Below, piece by piece: positions 11,301-19,401 of a stretch of 64,000 nt of DNA (within the stretch, counting starts at the first letter, position 1; the number at the start of each line of letters is the position of its first letter). The DNA is from an uncultured Clostridia bacterium (GTDB taxonomy: Bacteria; Bacillota; Clostridia; Christensenellales; Pumilibacteraceae), in assembly GCA_947086925.1 (NCBI GenBank), contig CAMUAL010000003.1:15502-79501 (forward strand), written 5' to 3'. The notes beneath the pieces were generated by a model. The model had not been told where the DNA came from. It did no database searches and saw only the letters and a program-made list of their open reading frames with translations. The translations under genes were made by a program, and so were the position numbers.

Positions 11301-11584
11301 AATCCGCCTAAGGCAACGGCAGAACCTACCGTGGTGCTTTGCACCGAATCGGTTGCAAGATAAACGCCTGCGGCTATTGCGAAATTTTCCGCGGCGGTGT
11401 AATCGGAGGGAGAATCTTTTCCTTCTACGGGAGTCATAACGTCGGATATTTGCTGGTAAATATCAAACGCCATAAAACTTTGTTCGGCATACAGATTACC
11501 GTTTGCCGTAAATATGAAAAATACTATGGAAATAATGGGAAAAAGCGCGAAAAGCAGTTTTGTCCTTTTAATATGCCATCTCAT
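5336..11584 (-). CDS. Giant exported repeat protein with Ala-rich helical C-terminal region
   Basis: This 2082-residue protein has no family I recognise. The N-terminus (RTKLLFALFPIISIVFFIFT after MRWHIK) is a signal peptide or single membrane anchor. Residues about 320-1460 consist of divergent beta-rich repeats of roughly 230-280 residues. Each contains a line like DNTVYVKLNDIGFKLDLSD (about 553), NDVIYVAINDIRIKF (about 791), or NDTLYLSLGQNKYYL (about 365), resembling LolA/LppX-like lipoprotein folds. From about 1465 to the end it is very rich in Ala, with long heptad-like helices, and no anchor motif (LPXTG, SLH or transmembrane) is visible there. The ATG is preceded by GGAG eight bases upstream. 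It is likely a cell-surface or secreted structural protein or adhesin. Codon use looks like the neighbours. Confidence 0.75.
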   Translation of the reverse strand: MRWHIKRTKLLFALFPIISIVFFIFTANGNLYAEQSFMAFDIYQQISDVMTPVEGKDSPSDYTAAENFAIAAGVYLATDSVQSTTVGSAVALGGFYTQNVTNYRSKTGGELFQESISLSGIVSLAEQRYFKNGALLYRKGNASGGKLKSWSDNITELSDAVYRQRYGIIPQEITKYSVTSNSIISGKFVSSADDSFTYELVLDAAEAWKYSQYEMMTYAGTSKYPEFDSCRIVYTIDSQWRILEMQMYDVYSVNVSVGNVKCTSTLTETFSYTEGYMPERAQPLIDYVPTGNTSGSIDTEKGPADYLGEAYGDYISGEKILYADATVNLLDEVIKVTAAIDVKNNDYRFTIGDNVFAAYKNDTLYLSLGQNKYYLGTSDLTSLLGLFGLDFGGDSEDGSGLLDAGLLDVLFENHEITETDTHVNINMPFELTGINIDVTMGLKKTDDGATVADTISAEIAYGDISVSVNARIADYIELPELNENDYRPLKPILDSVVNTAFGKTFKADLRGEISTDEAKEEFTASVNLDITDGIKAQGYLRVSGVNAEFAYIDNTVYVKLNDIGFKLDLSDAEGVLNSVTDAYGSVNEFINNISGLLGETKTAEIEKVLTAVDDVIAKLGERPDKDEIINNLGFIIPELNADSVFALIDDLAISDDGIELTITPRSGTPYTVSVSVANGYVSGASVNGLNVSGYTLNLNAAVTCGKEYDISVDESEYADLAVITRLTPALTAILKSNVIELGDISGLLNSSVISGMISGNAYISLNPLCLVAELTFRTHNVSLRYENDVIYVAINDIRIKFAMSDIDSLIDEISKYMTESEAATVAEVISEGLKYTSLIQNALGGKTLAEIVSCITHVSDYDNGGITVVFSAGDFNASVNLYATNTSLTIDAYNVNYGADIYDSNICVTVTPLNAMPAFAFDEDSYVNLAEIQSYIAPVMNMLRQRYFSLTFGGGVLDRKNEATTVSGQLKVELTKGFANIYVNILLGGKTGDQSIEVYLLDTTDYENADGFDLLNLTAYINYNGFNAKIDCKSALRIVGAIRSILNLDIPMLDGILEDVADETLDTSVFETFEIAGLDDLRDALNSIFSLAGNIQGGASGGINGILGLLSDTMLDSILGGVSIQFENSLLKINIDNGLFDNTLSGKKASVVIGHDGELLTYVQIANLIANGDTVNFTANLSCEEFAPITPPEGNNIKDFTSLDDLLFTVIKTASLREFEITGEIALNLLGIVKPEIPFDIKVKILDDGTTVAAVKMEVPYKVGGMLKRTNSYIYFVNDMLYFVVDVWNNGAFSAGSYKTTEMKSATIDEFLSNPIDYLFYLIRMADLAESQIKNAISGAGGGTPSTDLNQILKTYSYADNKYTFKIGLKELSGSSDLNDLNVVLSTTPDGYVSGLSLDTQFTNMNITLALNNTTLSNLDLNPDGTVSGTKDMGFVDFGLGSAASPLKDKYAIDNLEDAMAVLFPVEAAETFGVKAAKKADKATQAAAEATAADKAVNTSKTEMQDSNAKLTEAREKLASIPEDSFGYSRAEAQVKLAEQAARQAEDAYAAAIQNRITKAQEAIDAARSAYYYAQKAAEYAETASSLETVRSYAAAGSAAQATVYAMQSTTDALVAAVNAATSAGDDGTAVLNAAQALLEEINESIPTTATRAARAAQIACRQTATEAVTLSNKAASYAESCEWFTASQYAADALDTINAMITATQAATEAARLSGNDELISETNENAANVNEILNNTVTKTANAAISAANAIAADGKNIIDAALTDAKENNCESSTLKIKEALDYAEKAIIAARGATNAAMLIDDETVSENAQTAAKAATNAAEYIGNNALDAIYSISGIYSEQIQNASTDLSGINSAAGTLTRINELIDIASAAKQYAGENASTVIKTIYTVAAKSADTLLRRANTVLYSAAVNYANSVNTAVNNALNKSFGTTAYSDVQNYSNAITNAANEISEIASALQSAVKAVNGVYSKTYALLSDDDYAEFYALLTETLTGDSGLESASVLLQNAAISAQNGSAKMVTASNSLKWSASDFFGSAMNSAKSAATDCESAANSAKESADLTVESLNELISLYNGISR

Positions 11585-11713
11585 GAGAATCTCCGTCGAT
11601 TAAATCGCCTGTGAAATTGCACCCGCATTGCGTTTTTTACGGTGCGCAAAATTTAATGAAATATTTACAGTATAGCAGTAGGACTATATATATAAATATA
11701 TTATCCTATATAA

Positions 11714-11741
11714 ATTATACAGCGAGCGGAGTTAAAAGTAA
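11714..11741 (-). promoter_or_regulatory. Candidate promoter for the giant exported protein
   Basis: Read on the minus strand, TATAAT lies at 11719-11714 with TTTACT about 16 bases upstream (11741-11736). The surrounding 11680-11720 stretch is very AT-rich. It sits about 130 bases before the start codon, leaving a long 5' leader. The rest of the 11585-11875 intergenic region shows no gene or clear hairpin. Confidence 0.4.
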
Positions 11742-11875
11742 AGTTTTTAAGAAAAATTTCGCGTTTGAATTAGCTTTTGGCGGCAAAAAATTGGACTTTT
11801 TTGTCGTATTTTGAAAATCGGATTAAAAGCAAAGGTGAATTCTCGTTATCGTATGTAATTTTGATTGCCGCATTC

Positions 11876-11904
11876 TTGACACAAAGCGGGTGTTGTGGTA
11901 TAGT
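11876..11904 (+). promoter_or_regulatory. Strong extended -10 promoter directly before the P-type ATPase start
   Basis: TTGACA at 11876-11881, a 17-base spacer, and TATAGT at 11899-11904 with TGG before it. Only six bases separate the -10 box from the ATG at 11911, so transcription should begin at or next to the start codon, giving a leaderless mRNA. Confidence 0.75.
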
Positions 11905-11910
11905 TAAAGC

Positions 11911-14697
11911 ATGAAAAAAACAAAGGCAACAAACAACCCTGCCATTTCGCAGAATACGGGGGTTTCGCCTCTCGACAAAACGACAGAAAACGAGATTAAA
12001 CTTGCCCGTCGCATGATAGCGGAGGACGAGTCCGAGCCGATTGCAAGTTCGCGCACCAAAAAGTCCGAACAAAAGGCAAAGACTCAATCGGATAAAGAGC
12101 AGTCGTTGAAAGAGAAAGAAACTCTTAAACGGTTAAGCGAATTGCCCAAGGTGGTCACAAAGGATTCAAACACGGTTGATTTACCTGTCGACCGCGATGT
12201 TTTCGAGGTAAACGGCGGCGAACCCCTGCAAAAGCGCAGTAATACCATAGACGGCACAATGCTGAGTCAGGATAAGCTTGCCGCACAGAAAAAAAAGCGC
12301 AGACGGTATGTAAATACGGATTATTCCGCTGCCGAAAGGTACGACCCCGAATACACCGTCGGACTCACCTCGTTTCAGGTCGAAAAGAGGGAAGCGGACG
12401 GATTCATAAACGTAACAAAGCGCAAAACGGGTAAATCTTACGGCAGAATATTCTTTTCGAATATCTTTACGTTCTTCAACCTTCTTGTTTTTATAGTGGC
12501 GTTCGCGCTCATAGCGGTGGGAGCGTCGTTTAACCAACTTTTGTTTTTGGTAATAGCGGTTGCCAACCTTTTGATAGGCATTATTCAGGAAATCAAGAGT
12601 AAGGTCACCGTCGAAAAACTCAACCTTATAACCGCGCCGTCGGCAATGGTAATACGCGACGGCGAAAAGCGTGCGATTCCCATATCCGACATAGTATTAG
12701 ACGATATTATGTATCTTGAAATGGGCAAGCAGGTTCCCGCGGACGCAGTTATCATAAAGGGCGAAATCGAAGTAAACGAAAGCATGCTTACGGGCGAAAG
12801 TGTTCCCATGCGCAAAAAAGAGGGCGGCGAGCTGTATTCGGGCAGTTTCGTTACAAGCGGTTCGGCTTATGCGCGCGTAAATCAGGTGGGTGCGAACAAC
12901 TACGTAGAAACGCTCACGTCGTACGCCAAAAAGTACCGCAAGCCGAAGTCGGAGCTTCAAAATTCCATACGGCTCATAATACGCGTGGTTGCAATCATAC
13001 TCGTTCCGCTTACCATACTTACCCTTATAAACGCATATAACGATTCGGGACTTGCCGAGCTTACGACAATGGAAAAGTGGAGAAGCATAATTTCCAAAAC
13101 ATCCGGCTCTGTAATAGGCATGATACCTTCCGGCATGTTCCTTCTTACAAGCAGTGCGCTTGCGGTATCGGTTATAAGACTTGCGAAGAAGAAGACTCTC
13201 GTGCAAGATTTGTATTGTATAGAAATGCTCGCCCGCGTAGACGTGCTGTGCCTTGACAAAACGGGCACGATAACCGACGGCAGCATGCAGGTGAACAACG
13301 TAATCGAGATTAAGGGAGGCACGCCTCAGTCACACTCGCTTGCCGACATAATAGGCGGTATGCTGACTGCAACCGAGGATAACAACCAAACGGCTTTGGC
13401 ACTTGCAAACAAATTCGGTTACAACAGTTCTCTGAAAGCAAAAGCCGTTATTCCGTTTTCGAGTCAGCGCAAGCTTTCGGCGGTTACGTTCGAAGACGAG
13501 GGGACTTACATGCTCGGTGCGCCCGAATTTGTACTCAAAGACATGGGCGTGCGAATCGAAAAGATAGTAAGCGAAAACGCGGCAAACGGTTACCGCGTGC
13601 TTGTTTTGGCACATTCTCCCGCGGAAATCGTGGGAGAAAAACTGCCTGCGGTGCGCAGACCCGTGTGTCTTATAGTAATAGAGGACCATATACGCGACGA
13701 CGCAGTCGAAACCATAAAATGGTTTAAAGAAAACAACGTATCCGTTAAAGTTATTTCGGGAGATAACCCCATAACCGTTTCGGAAGTTGCAAAGCGCGTC
13801 GGAGTTGAAAACGCCGAGCTCTACATTTCGCTCGACGGACTGAGCAATCAGGAAGTAATAGAAGCGGCGGCGAAATACACGGTGTTCGGCAGAGTTACGC
13901 CCGAGCAAAAGTGTCTGCTTGTAAAGGCGCTTAAAGCAAAAGGGCACACCGTAGCCATGACGGGCGACGGCGTAAACGACATTTTGGCTATGCGTGAGGC
14001 GGATTGCAGCGTTGCTATTGCCTCGGGCAGCGACGCGGCGCGCAACGTAAGTCACCTTGTGTTGCTCGACAGCAACTTTACAAGCATGCCCGACGTGGTT
14101 AAAGAGGGCAGACGGGTAATCAACAATATTCAGAAAGCAAGCTCGCTGTTCTTAATGAAAACATTCATGAGCATGGCTCTTTCGATAATTTTCCTTATAT
14201 TGCGAAAGCAGTATCCGTTCGATACGTCAAACCTTCTTTTGTTGGAGCTTCTCGTTATAGGACTTGCGAGCTTTGCGCTTGCTTTTCAGCGTAACACCGA
14301 CATTATACGCGGCAAATTTCTGTCAAACGTAATAGGGCGATGCGTCCCGGGAGGCATTACTCTTACGTGTGCGGTAATGGCGGTTTATCTGTACGGACAA
14401 CATGCGGGTGCCGCGCTTCCTACGGCAATGTACGAAAGCATGCTCGTAGTGGCAATGACATATACCGGCATGATGGTGCTTTACAAAACGTGCGAACCGT
14501 TTGACGTGTTCAGAGTGGTTTTAATGATAACCGTGCTTACGCTGAGTATTGTGGCGGTTGTGTTCCTGCCGGAATTTTTCGGTGTTACAAAAATGAACAA
14601 AGGCGAACTTTATTTTGTTACTACCGTAATTTTGGCAAGTTATTTCCTTGTTTCGATTCTTATGCGCATTATGCGCGCCGCAAAGCTGTTGCACTGA
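11911..14697 (+). CDS. CtpE-like cation-transporting P-type ATPase
   Basis: This 928-residue membrane pump uses ATP to move a cation. Diagnostic motifs are TGES (within NESMLTGESVPM), the phosphorylated Asp in DKTGTITDG, and MTGDGVNDILAMREAD in the hinge. The transmembrane-4 segment reads MIPSGMFLLTSSALAV followed by LVQDLYCIEMLARVDVLCLD, and the tail carries LFLMKTFMSMALSI. Both patterns resemble mycobacterial CtpE, a calcium transporter, more than copper or potassium ATPases. There is no N-terminal heavy-metal domain. The first 130 residues are charged, Lys/Glu/Thr-rich and probably disordered, which is unusual. The ATG at 11911 lies at the predicted transcription start. A later in-frame ATG at residue 35 would also leave the pump intact. 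Confidence 0.85.
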   Translation: MKKTKATNNPAISQNTGVSPLDKTTENEIKLARRMIAEDESEPIASSRTKKSEQKAKTQSDKEQSLKEKETLKRLSELPKVVTKDSNTVDLPVDRDVFEVNGGEPLQKRSNTIDGTMLSQDKLAAQKKKRRRYVNTDYSAAERYDPEYTVGLTSFQVEKREADGFINVTKRKTGKSYGRIFFSNIFTFFNLLVFIVAFALIAVGASFNQLLFLVIAVANLLIGIIQEIKSKVTVEKLNLITAPSAMVIRDGEKRAIPISDIVLDDIMYLEMGKQVPADAVIIKGEIEVNESMLTGESVPMRKKEGGELYSGSFVTSGSAYARVNQVGANNYVETLTSYAKKYRKPKSELQNSIRLIIRVVAIILVPLTILTLINAYNDSGLAELTTMEKWRSIISKTSGSVIGMIPSGMFLLTSSALAVSVIRLAKKKTLVQDLYCIEMLARVDVLCLDKTGTITDGSMQVNNVIEIKGGTPQSHSLADIIGGMLTATEDNNQTALALANKFGYNSSLKAKAVIPFSSQRKLSAVTFEDEGTYMLGAPEFVLKDMGVRIEKIVSENAANGYRVLVLAHSPAEIVGEKLPAVRRPVCLIVIEDHIRDDAVETIKWFKENNVSVKVISGDNPITVSEVAKRVGVENAELYISLDGLSNQEVIEAAAKYTVFGRVTPEQKCLLVKALKAKGHTVAMTGDGVNDILAMREADCSVAIASGSDAARNVSHLVLLDSNFTSMPDVVKEGRRVINNIQKASSLFLMKTFMSMALSIIFLILRKQYPFDTSNLLLLELLVIGLASFALAFQRNTDIIRGKFLSNVIGRCVPGGITLTCAVMAVYLYGQHAGAALPTAMYESMLVVAMTYTGMMVLYKTCEPFDVFRVVLMITVLTLSIVAVVFLPEFFGVTKMNKGELYFVTTVILASYFLVSILMRIMRAAKLLH

Positions 14698-14755
14698 CAA
14701 TACGGCGGAATATGAGTAAAAAGTCCCAAAGAAAAACTCCGTTCGGAGGCGAAAG

Positions 14756-17125
14756 GTGATTAAAGAAGTTCCCATAAACGATAACTGGCTGTACAGAAAA
14801 GGTTTTAACCCCAAGTGCGTAGACAGCGAATTTGATTTGGCGGACAGTTTATGGTCCGACAGTTTTATAGTACAGTTGCCGCATAACGTGGGTTGCTCGA
14901 ATGCGGATTATTTCGACGAGCACTCTATGCGCACGCTTAGCACCTATTCGCGCCTTTTGAACGTACCCGAAATGTACAACGGTAAAAGATTGTTGCTTAA
15001 AGCTGAGGGCATACTTTCGTATGCGGAAGTGTACGTAAACGGGATTTTCGTTACGAGTCACAAGGGAGAATCGCAGTTCACTGCCGATATAACCGCTCCC
15101 GTAAAATACAATTACGATAACCGCATAGTTATAAAGGTGGATTCCACTTACAAGGACGGCGGCACTCTGCCGCGCGGACCGCTAACGCAGTTCGGCGGAA
15201 TCTGCCGCGACGTTATTTTTATGATTTGCGACGGGCGCGACATACGCGACGTTTGCGTGCGCACGCAGAAGGTGGGCGAAGGCAGAGTGGTAACCGCCGA
15301 CGTGGAGTTGTTCGATTATTACCCCGACACCGAGTTGGAGGGAGAAGTTCTTGATTCGAACGGCAAAAAAGTATGCACGCTCGCAACTCGCACGGTGCAA
15401 AATTCGTCGGTGCGTCTTAAAGGCGAAGCGGCCGACGTGGAATGTTGGGAACCGGACAATCCGGTGCTTTATACCGCAGTAATAAGGTTGAAAAGCGGAA
15501 AAAAGACTCTCGACATAAAAAGAACCGAGTTCGGTTTCGTGTCGGCTCAATTCAAGCGCGACGGCTTTTATTTAAACGGCAAGCCTCTTAAACTGATAGG
15601 GTTGCTCAGAGCGGACTGTTACCCCGTTATAGGTCGCAGCGCAACTTCCGCAACCGAGCGTAATGACGCAAGACTTATAAAAAAATCGGGTTGCAACGCT
15701 GTGCGCACAATGGGTATAGCAAGCCGCGACTTTATAGACGAGTGCAACCGCATAGGACTTCTCGTTATAGAAGACATTTACGGCGACGGTTTTATAGGCA
15801 CCGACTCGAATTGGCGCGAAGGCTATGTTTCGGATATAACCGATATGATTCTGCGCGACCGCAACAACCCCTGCATAATAGGTTGGGGAGTGCGCGTAAA
15901 CAATTCGGCTGACTGCGACGAACTGTATTTTAAAGCTTCGAAAGCGGCAAAAGAAGCCGACCCTACCCGCGCTACGGTGGGTGCACGCAGTTTTGTTTCG
16001 AGCAGAATGTACGAGGACGTTTTCGCGCTTAACGAAGTGAACCGCACTTCTCGCAGTCGCCGTACTCCCGCAAAGCTTTTCGTGCCGTACATTATAGGCG
16101 AGCACTGCGGCAAGGTGTGTCCGTCGGCGTTTTACGACCGCGAAAGCATAAGGCTCGAACAGGCTCTGCGTCATACGGAGGCGATTAACGACGTTCTCGG
16201 CGGTGCGGCGGCGGGTGCGTTCGGAATGAGTTTTTGCGACTTTACCACGGGACGCGGGCGCGGCACGGGCGATAACGTAAACCGATACGGCGTGTTCGAT
16301 TCGTACCGTAATCCCAAACTTGCGGCGTATGCGTATATAAGTCAGACGGAGCATGAGCCCATTATGGAGCTGTCGGGCAACTTATCGGAATGCGATTATA
16401 CGGGCAGTTTGTACGTGTTTACAAACGCCGACAGCATTGTGCTTTACAGAAACGGCGAGCGTGCGGGAGAGTTTTTCCCCGAAACCAAAGCTTATCCCAA
16501 CTTAAAGCATCCGCCGATAATAATAGACGATTTCTGCGGCGATTTGCCGACTGCCGAAGTAGGCGACGGCGTAAGGCTTAAAATGTTCAAAAGCGTAATC
16601 GAAGCGTTTGACAAGCGCGGTGCGGGCAACCTCGGCTTTACGGCGTCTAAAAAAGAGTACGCGCTTAGAAAAATGTGCAAGCTGGACAAAAACGAAATGA
16701 TTGCGCTTATCGAAAAATATTCGCGCATACCGCCCGAGGGAGTAACCTACACTTTCGAGGCGGTATACGGCGGCGAAGTTAAATTAACCCGCACGCTTTC
16801 GCACGAAATAAACAAGACTTTAAAAATCGTACCTTCTTGCGACGGGGTGCTCAAATGCACGAAATCGTACGAACGGATTTCGTTTTCGCTGTTTGCAGAG
16901 GACGGAAACGGCAATGTTCTCGATTACTGCTTTATGCCCGTAACCGTGCGCGCAAGCGGAAGTCTTGCGGTCGAAGGGAGCGGACATCTGAGTATTCAGG
17001 GCGGCAGAGGCGGATTTTTCGTTCGCAGTATTTCGCAAGGACCGGGAATAGTAACGGTAACGACCGAGCTCGGAACGCGCAATTTCAAATTCGACTGCGA
17101 ATATTCCGACATAGAGCGTTTTTAA
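14756..17125 (+). CDS. Glycoside hydrolase family 2 protein lacking the usual acid/base Glu
   Basis: This 789-residue protein has the GH2 layout: a jelly-roll N-domain with GPLTQFGGICRDVIF, an immunoglobulin-like domain, a TIM barrel from about residue 270, and a C-terminal beta region. Family members hydrolyse beta-galactosides, beta-glucuronides or beta-mannosides. The nucleophile position is present (E449 in YIIGEHCG). The acid/base motif, normally WGxRxNES in this branch, reads WGVRVNNSAD, so the catalytic Glu is Asn383. The enzyme may be inactive, or use another residue. It has no signal peptide, so it would act in the cytoplasm. The start is GTG, chosen because GGAGG lies six bases upstream. 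A 15-codon ORF (14712-14759) ends over this start. Confidence 0.85.
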   Translation: MIKEVPINDNWLYRKGFNPKCVDSEFDLADSLWSDSFIVQLPHNVGCSNADYFDEHSMRTLSTYSRLLNVPEMYNGKRLLLKAEGILSYAEVYVNGIFVTSHKGESQFTADITAPVKYNYDNRIVIKVDSTYKDGGTLPRGPLTQFGGICRDVIFMICDGRDIRDVCVRTQKVGEGRVVTADVELFDYYPDTELEGEVLDSNGKKVCTLATRTVQNSSVRLKGEAADVECWEPDNPVLYTAVIRLKSGKKTLDIKRTEFGFVSAQFKRDGFYLNGKPLKLIGLLRADCYPVIGRSATSATERNDARLIKKSGCNAVRTMGIASRDFIDECNRIGLLVIEDIYGDGFIGTDSNWREGYVSDITDMILRDRNNPCIIGWGVRVNNSADCDELYFKASKAAKEADPTRATVGARSFVSSRMYEDVFALNEVNRTSRSRRTPAKLFVPYIIGEHCGKVCPSAFYDRESIRLEQALRHTEAINDVLGGAAAGAFGMSFCDFTTGRGRGTGDNVNRYGVFDSYRNPKLAAYAYISQTEHEPIMELSGNLSECDYTGSLYVFTNADSIVLYRNGERAGEFFPETKAYPNLKHPPIIIDDFCGDLPTAEVGDGVRLKMFKSVIEAFDKRGAGNLGFTASKKEYALRKMCKLDKNEMIALIEKYSRIPPEGVTYTFEAVYGGEVKLTRTLSHEINKTLKIVPSCDGVLKCTKSYERISFSLFAEDGNGNVLDYCFMPVTVRASGSLAVEGSGHLSIQGGRGGFFVRSISQGPGIVTVTTELGTRNFKFDCEYSDIERF

Positions 17126-17176
17126 AGCGCATTGCAATAACAAAAAATATTTAATTTTTATGGAGATATATCTGTA

Positions 17177-19399
17177 ATGGAAGCATGGAAAGGATTTAAA
17201 AAAGGTAATTGGTGCGACGGCATAGACGTGCGCGACTTTATACAGAAGAACTACACGCCTTATACTGGCGGCGACAAATTTTTGGCAAAGCCTACCGCCA
17301 AAACGAAAAAACTTCTTGCGATATACGAGGAGTTGCTTAAAAAGGAGCGGGAGAACAACGGCGTGCTCAGCGTAGACACCGAAAAAGTATCGTCGCTTTT
17401 AAGCTATAAAGCGGGTTATGTGGACCGCGAAAACGAAATAATATTCGGACTTCAAACCGAGCACCCCTTGGAGCGCGGCGTAAATCCGTTCGGAGGAATA
17501 CGCATGGCGCGCGGCGCGTGCGAGGCTTACGGGTACAAGCTCAGTCAAAAAATCGAGGACAACTTCGAATATAAAACCACTCATAACGACGGCGTGTTTC
17601 GCGTTTATACCGACGAAATGCGCAAATTGCGCAAGTACGGCATATTAACGGGACTTCCCGACGCATACGGCAGAGGACGCATTATAGGCGACTATCGTCG
17701 CGTTGCGCTTTACGGTACCGACCGTCTTATAGCCGAAAAGAAGAAAGACTTCGAGTCGCTTGCGCATAAGTATATGGACGAGAATAACATAAGACTGCGC
17801 GAAGAAGTTTTCCGTCAAATCGATTTTCTCGGTAAACTTGCCCAAATGGCTGCGGAGTACGGCGACGACATAACCCGTCCCGCAGAAAACGCGCGCGAGG
17901 CTATTCAGTGGACTTATTACGGCTATTTGGCGGCAATAAAAGAGCAGAACGGCGCTGCCGAAAGCATAGGACGCACTTCTACGTTCTTCGATATTTACAT
18001 CGAACGCGACTTAAAGGAAAAGCGCATAACGGAAGTCGAGGCGCAGGAACTTATCGATCAGCTCGTGCTTAAACTGCGCTTAAACAGACAGCTCAGAACT
18101 CCCGAATACAACGAGCTTTTTGCGGGCGACCCCACGTGGGTAACAGAGAGCATAGGCGGTATGGGCGAAGACGGACGTACGCTCGTAACGAAATCGAGTT
18201 TCCGCATACTGCACACTCTTTACAACTTAAACGCATCGCCCGAACCCAACCTAACCGTTTTGTGGAGCGAAAAACTGCCCGACGAGTTTAAGACTTTTTG
18301 TGCGCGCGTAAGCATAGACACAAGCTCGATTCAGTATGAATCCGACGACCTTATGCGCCCTATTTACGGCGACGATTACGGCATTGCATGCTGTGTTTCG
18401 GCAATGAAGATAGGCAAGCAAATGCAATTCTTCGGAGCGCGTTGCAACCTTGCAAAAGTCCTTTTAATGTCAATTAACGGCGGACGCGACGAAATGACGG
18501 GTGAGCGCGTGGCGTTTGAAATGCCGCCGCTTACGGGTAAGCTCGATTACGATGAGGTTTTAAGCCGCTATCATAAGTATATCGATTGGCTTGCCGAAAC
18601 TTATGTAAACACAATGAACATAATTCATTACATGCACGATAAATACGCCTACGAGAAAATTCAAATGGCATTGCACGATACCTACGTAGAGCGTCTTATG
18701 GCGTTCGGTGCGGCGGGAATATCGGTTGCCGCCGACAGTCTGTCGGCAATCAAGTATGCGTCGGTAACGCCCGTAACTGACGACAGCGGGCTTATTGTGG
18801 ATTACAAAACCGAAGGCGATTTTCCCAAATACGGCAACGACGACGACAGGGTAGACGACATAGCCCGTCACTTAACCGATTATTTCTATAACGCGCTTTG
18901 CAAGACTCCTTGCTATCGCGGCGCAAAACACACGTTAAGTCTTCTTACCATTACAAGCAATGTTGTTTACGGCAAAAAGACGGGCGCCACGCCTTGCGGC
19001 AGAAAGAAGGGCGAGCCGTTCGCACCGGGAGCAAACCCGCTTCATAACCGCGAGCACAGCGGCGCGCTTGCATCTCTCAATACGGTGAGCAAGCTCAGTT
19101 ACAACGATTGCCGCGACGGAATTTCGAATACGTTCGGAATTGTTCCTTTAACGCTCGGCAAAGACAAAAACACCCGCGAGAAAAACCTCTGCTCGGTGTT
19201 AGACGGCTACTTTATTCGCGGCGGTCATCACCTTAACATTAACGTATACGATAAATCGGTGCTGTTAGACGCTCACGCTCACCCCGAAAAGTACCCCAAC
19301 CTTACGATAAGAGTTTCGGGCTATGCGGTGCGTTTCTGCGTGCTCAGCAAAGGACACCGCGAAGAAGTGCTTAAAAGAACATTTTTCGAGCAAATGTAA
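17177..19399 (+). CDS. pflB: Formate acetyltransferase (pyruvate formate-lyase)
   Basis: This glycyl radical enzyme converts pyruvate and CoA to acetyl-CoA and formate in anaerobic metabolism. The 740 residues match the family. The adjacent active-site cysteines are C405-C406 (GIACCVSAMKIGKQMQFFGA), and the radical glycine is G715 in RVSGYAVRF near the C-terminus. The N-terminus MEAWKGFKKGNW followed by VRDFIQKNYTPY is typical and confirms the ATG at 17177, with GGAG eleven bases upstream. The activase gene follows after two bases. This enzyme is distinct from the propanediol-type glycyl radical enzyme in the microcompartment locus. Confidence 0.98.
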   Translation: MEAWKGFKKGNWCDGIDVRDFIQKNYTPYTGGDKFLAKPTAKTKKLLAIYEELLKKERENNGVLSVDTEKVSSLLSYKAGYVDRENEIIFGLQTEHPLERGVNPFGGIRMARGACEAYGYKLSQKIEDNFEYKTTHNDGVFRVYTDEMRKLRKYGILTGLPDAYGRGRIIGDYRRVALYGTDRLIAEKKKDFESLAHKYMDENNIRLREEVFRQIDFLGKLAQMAAEYGDDITRPAENAREAIQWTYYGYLAAIKEQNGAAESIGRTSTFFDIYIERDLKEKRITEVEAQELIDQLVLKLRLNRQLRTPEYNELFAGDPTWVTESIGGMGEDGRTLVTKSSFRILHTLYNLNASPEPNLTVLWSEKLPDEFKTFCARVSIDTSSIQYESDDLMRPIYGDDYGIACCVSAMKIGKQMQFFGARCNLAKVLLMSINGGRDEMTGERVAFEMPPLTGKLDYDEVLSRYHKYIDWLAETYVNTMNIIHYMHDKYAYEKIQMALHDTYVERLMAFGAAGISVAADSLSAIKYASVTPVTDDSGLIVDYKTEGDFPKYGNDDDRVDDIARHLTDYFYNALCKTPCYRGAKHTLSLLTITSNVVYGKKTGATPCGRKKGEPFAPGANPLHNREHSGALASLNTVSKLSYNDCRDGISNTFGIVPLTLGKDKNTREKNLCSVLDGYFIRGGHHLNINVYDKSVLLDAHAHPEKYPNLTIRVSGYAVRFCVLSKGHREEVLKRTFFEQM

Positions 19400-19401
19400 C
19401 T

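Noticed and set aside
14712..14759. 15-codon ORF (MSKKSQRKTPFGGER) whose stop overlaps the GH2 start
   Set aside because: It covers the GH2 ribosome site and could couple translation, but it has no clear ribosome site and no evidence of being made.
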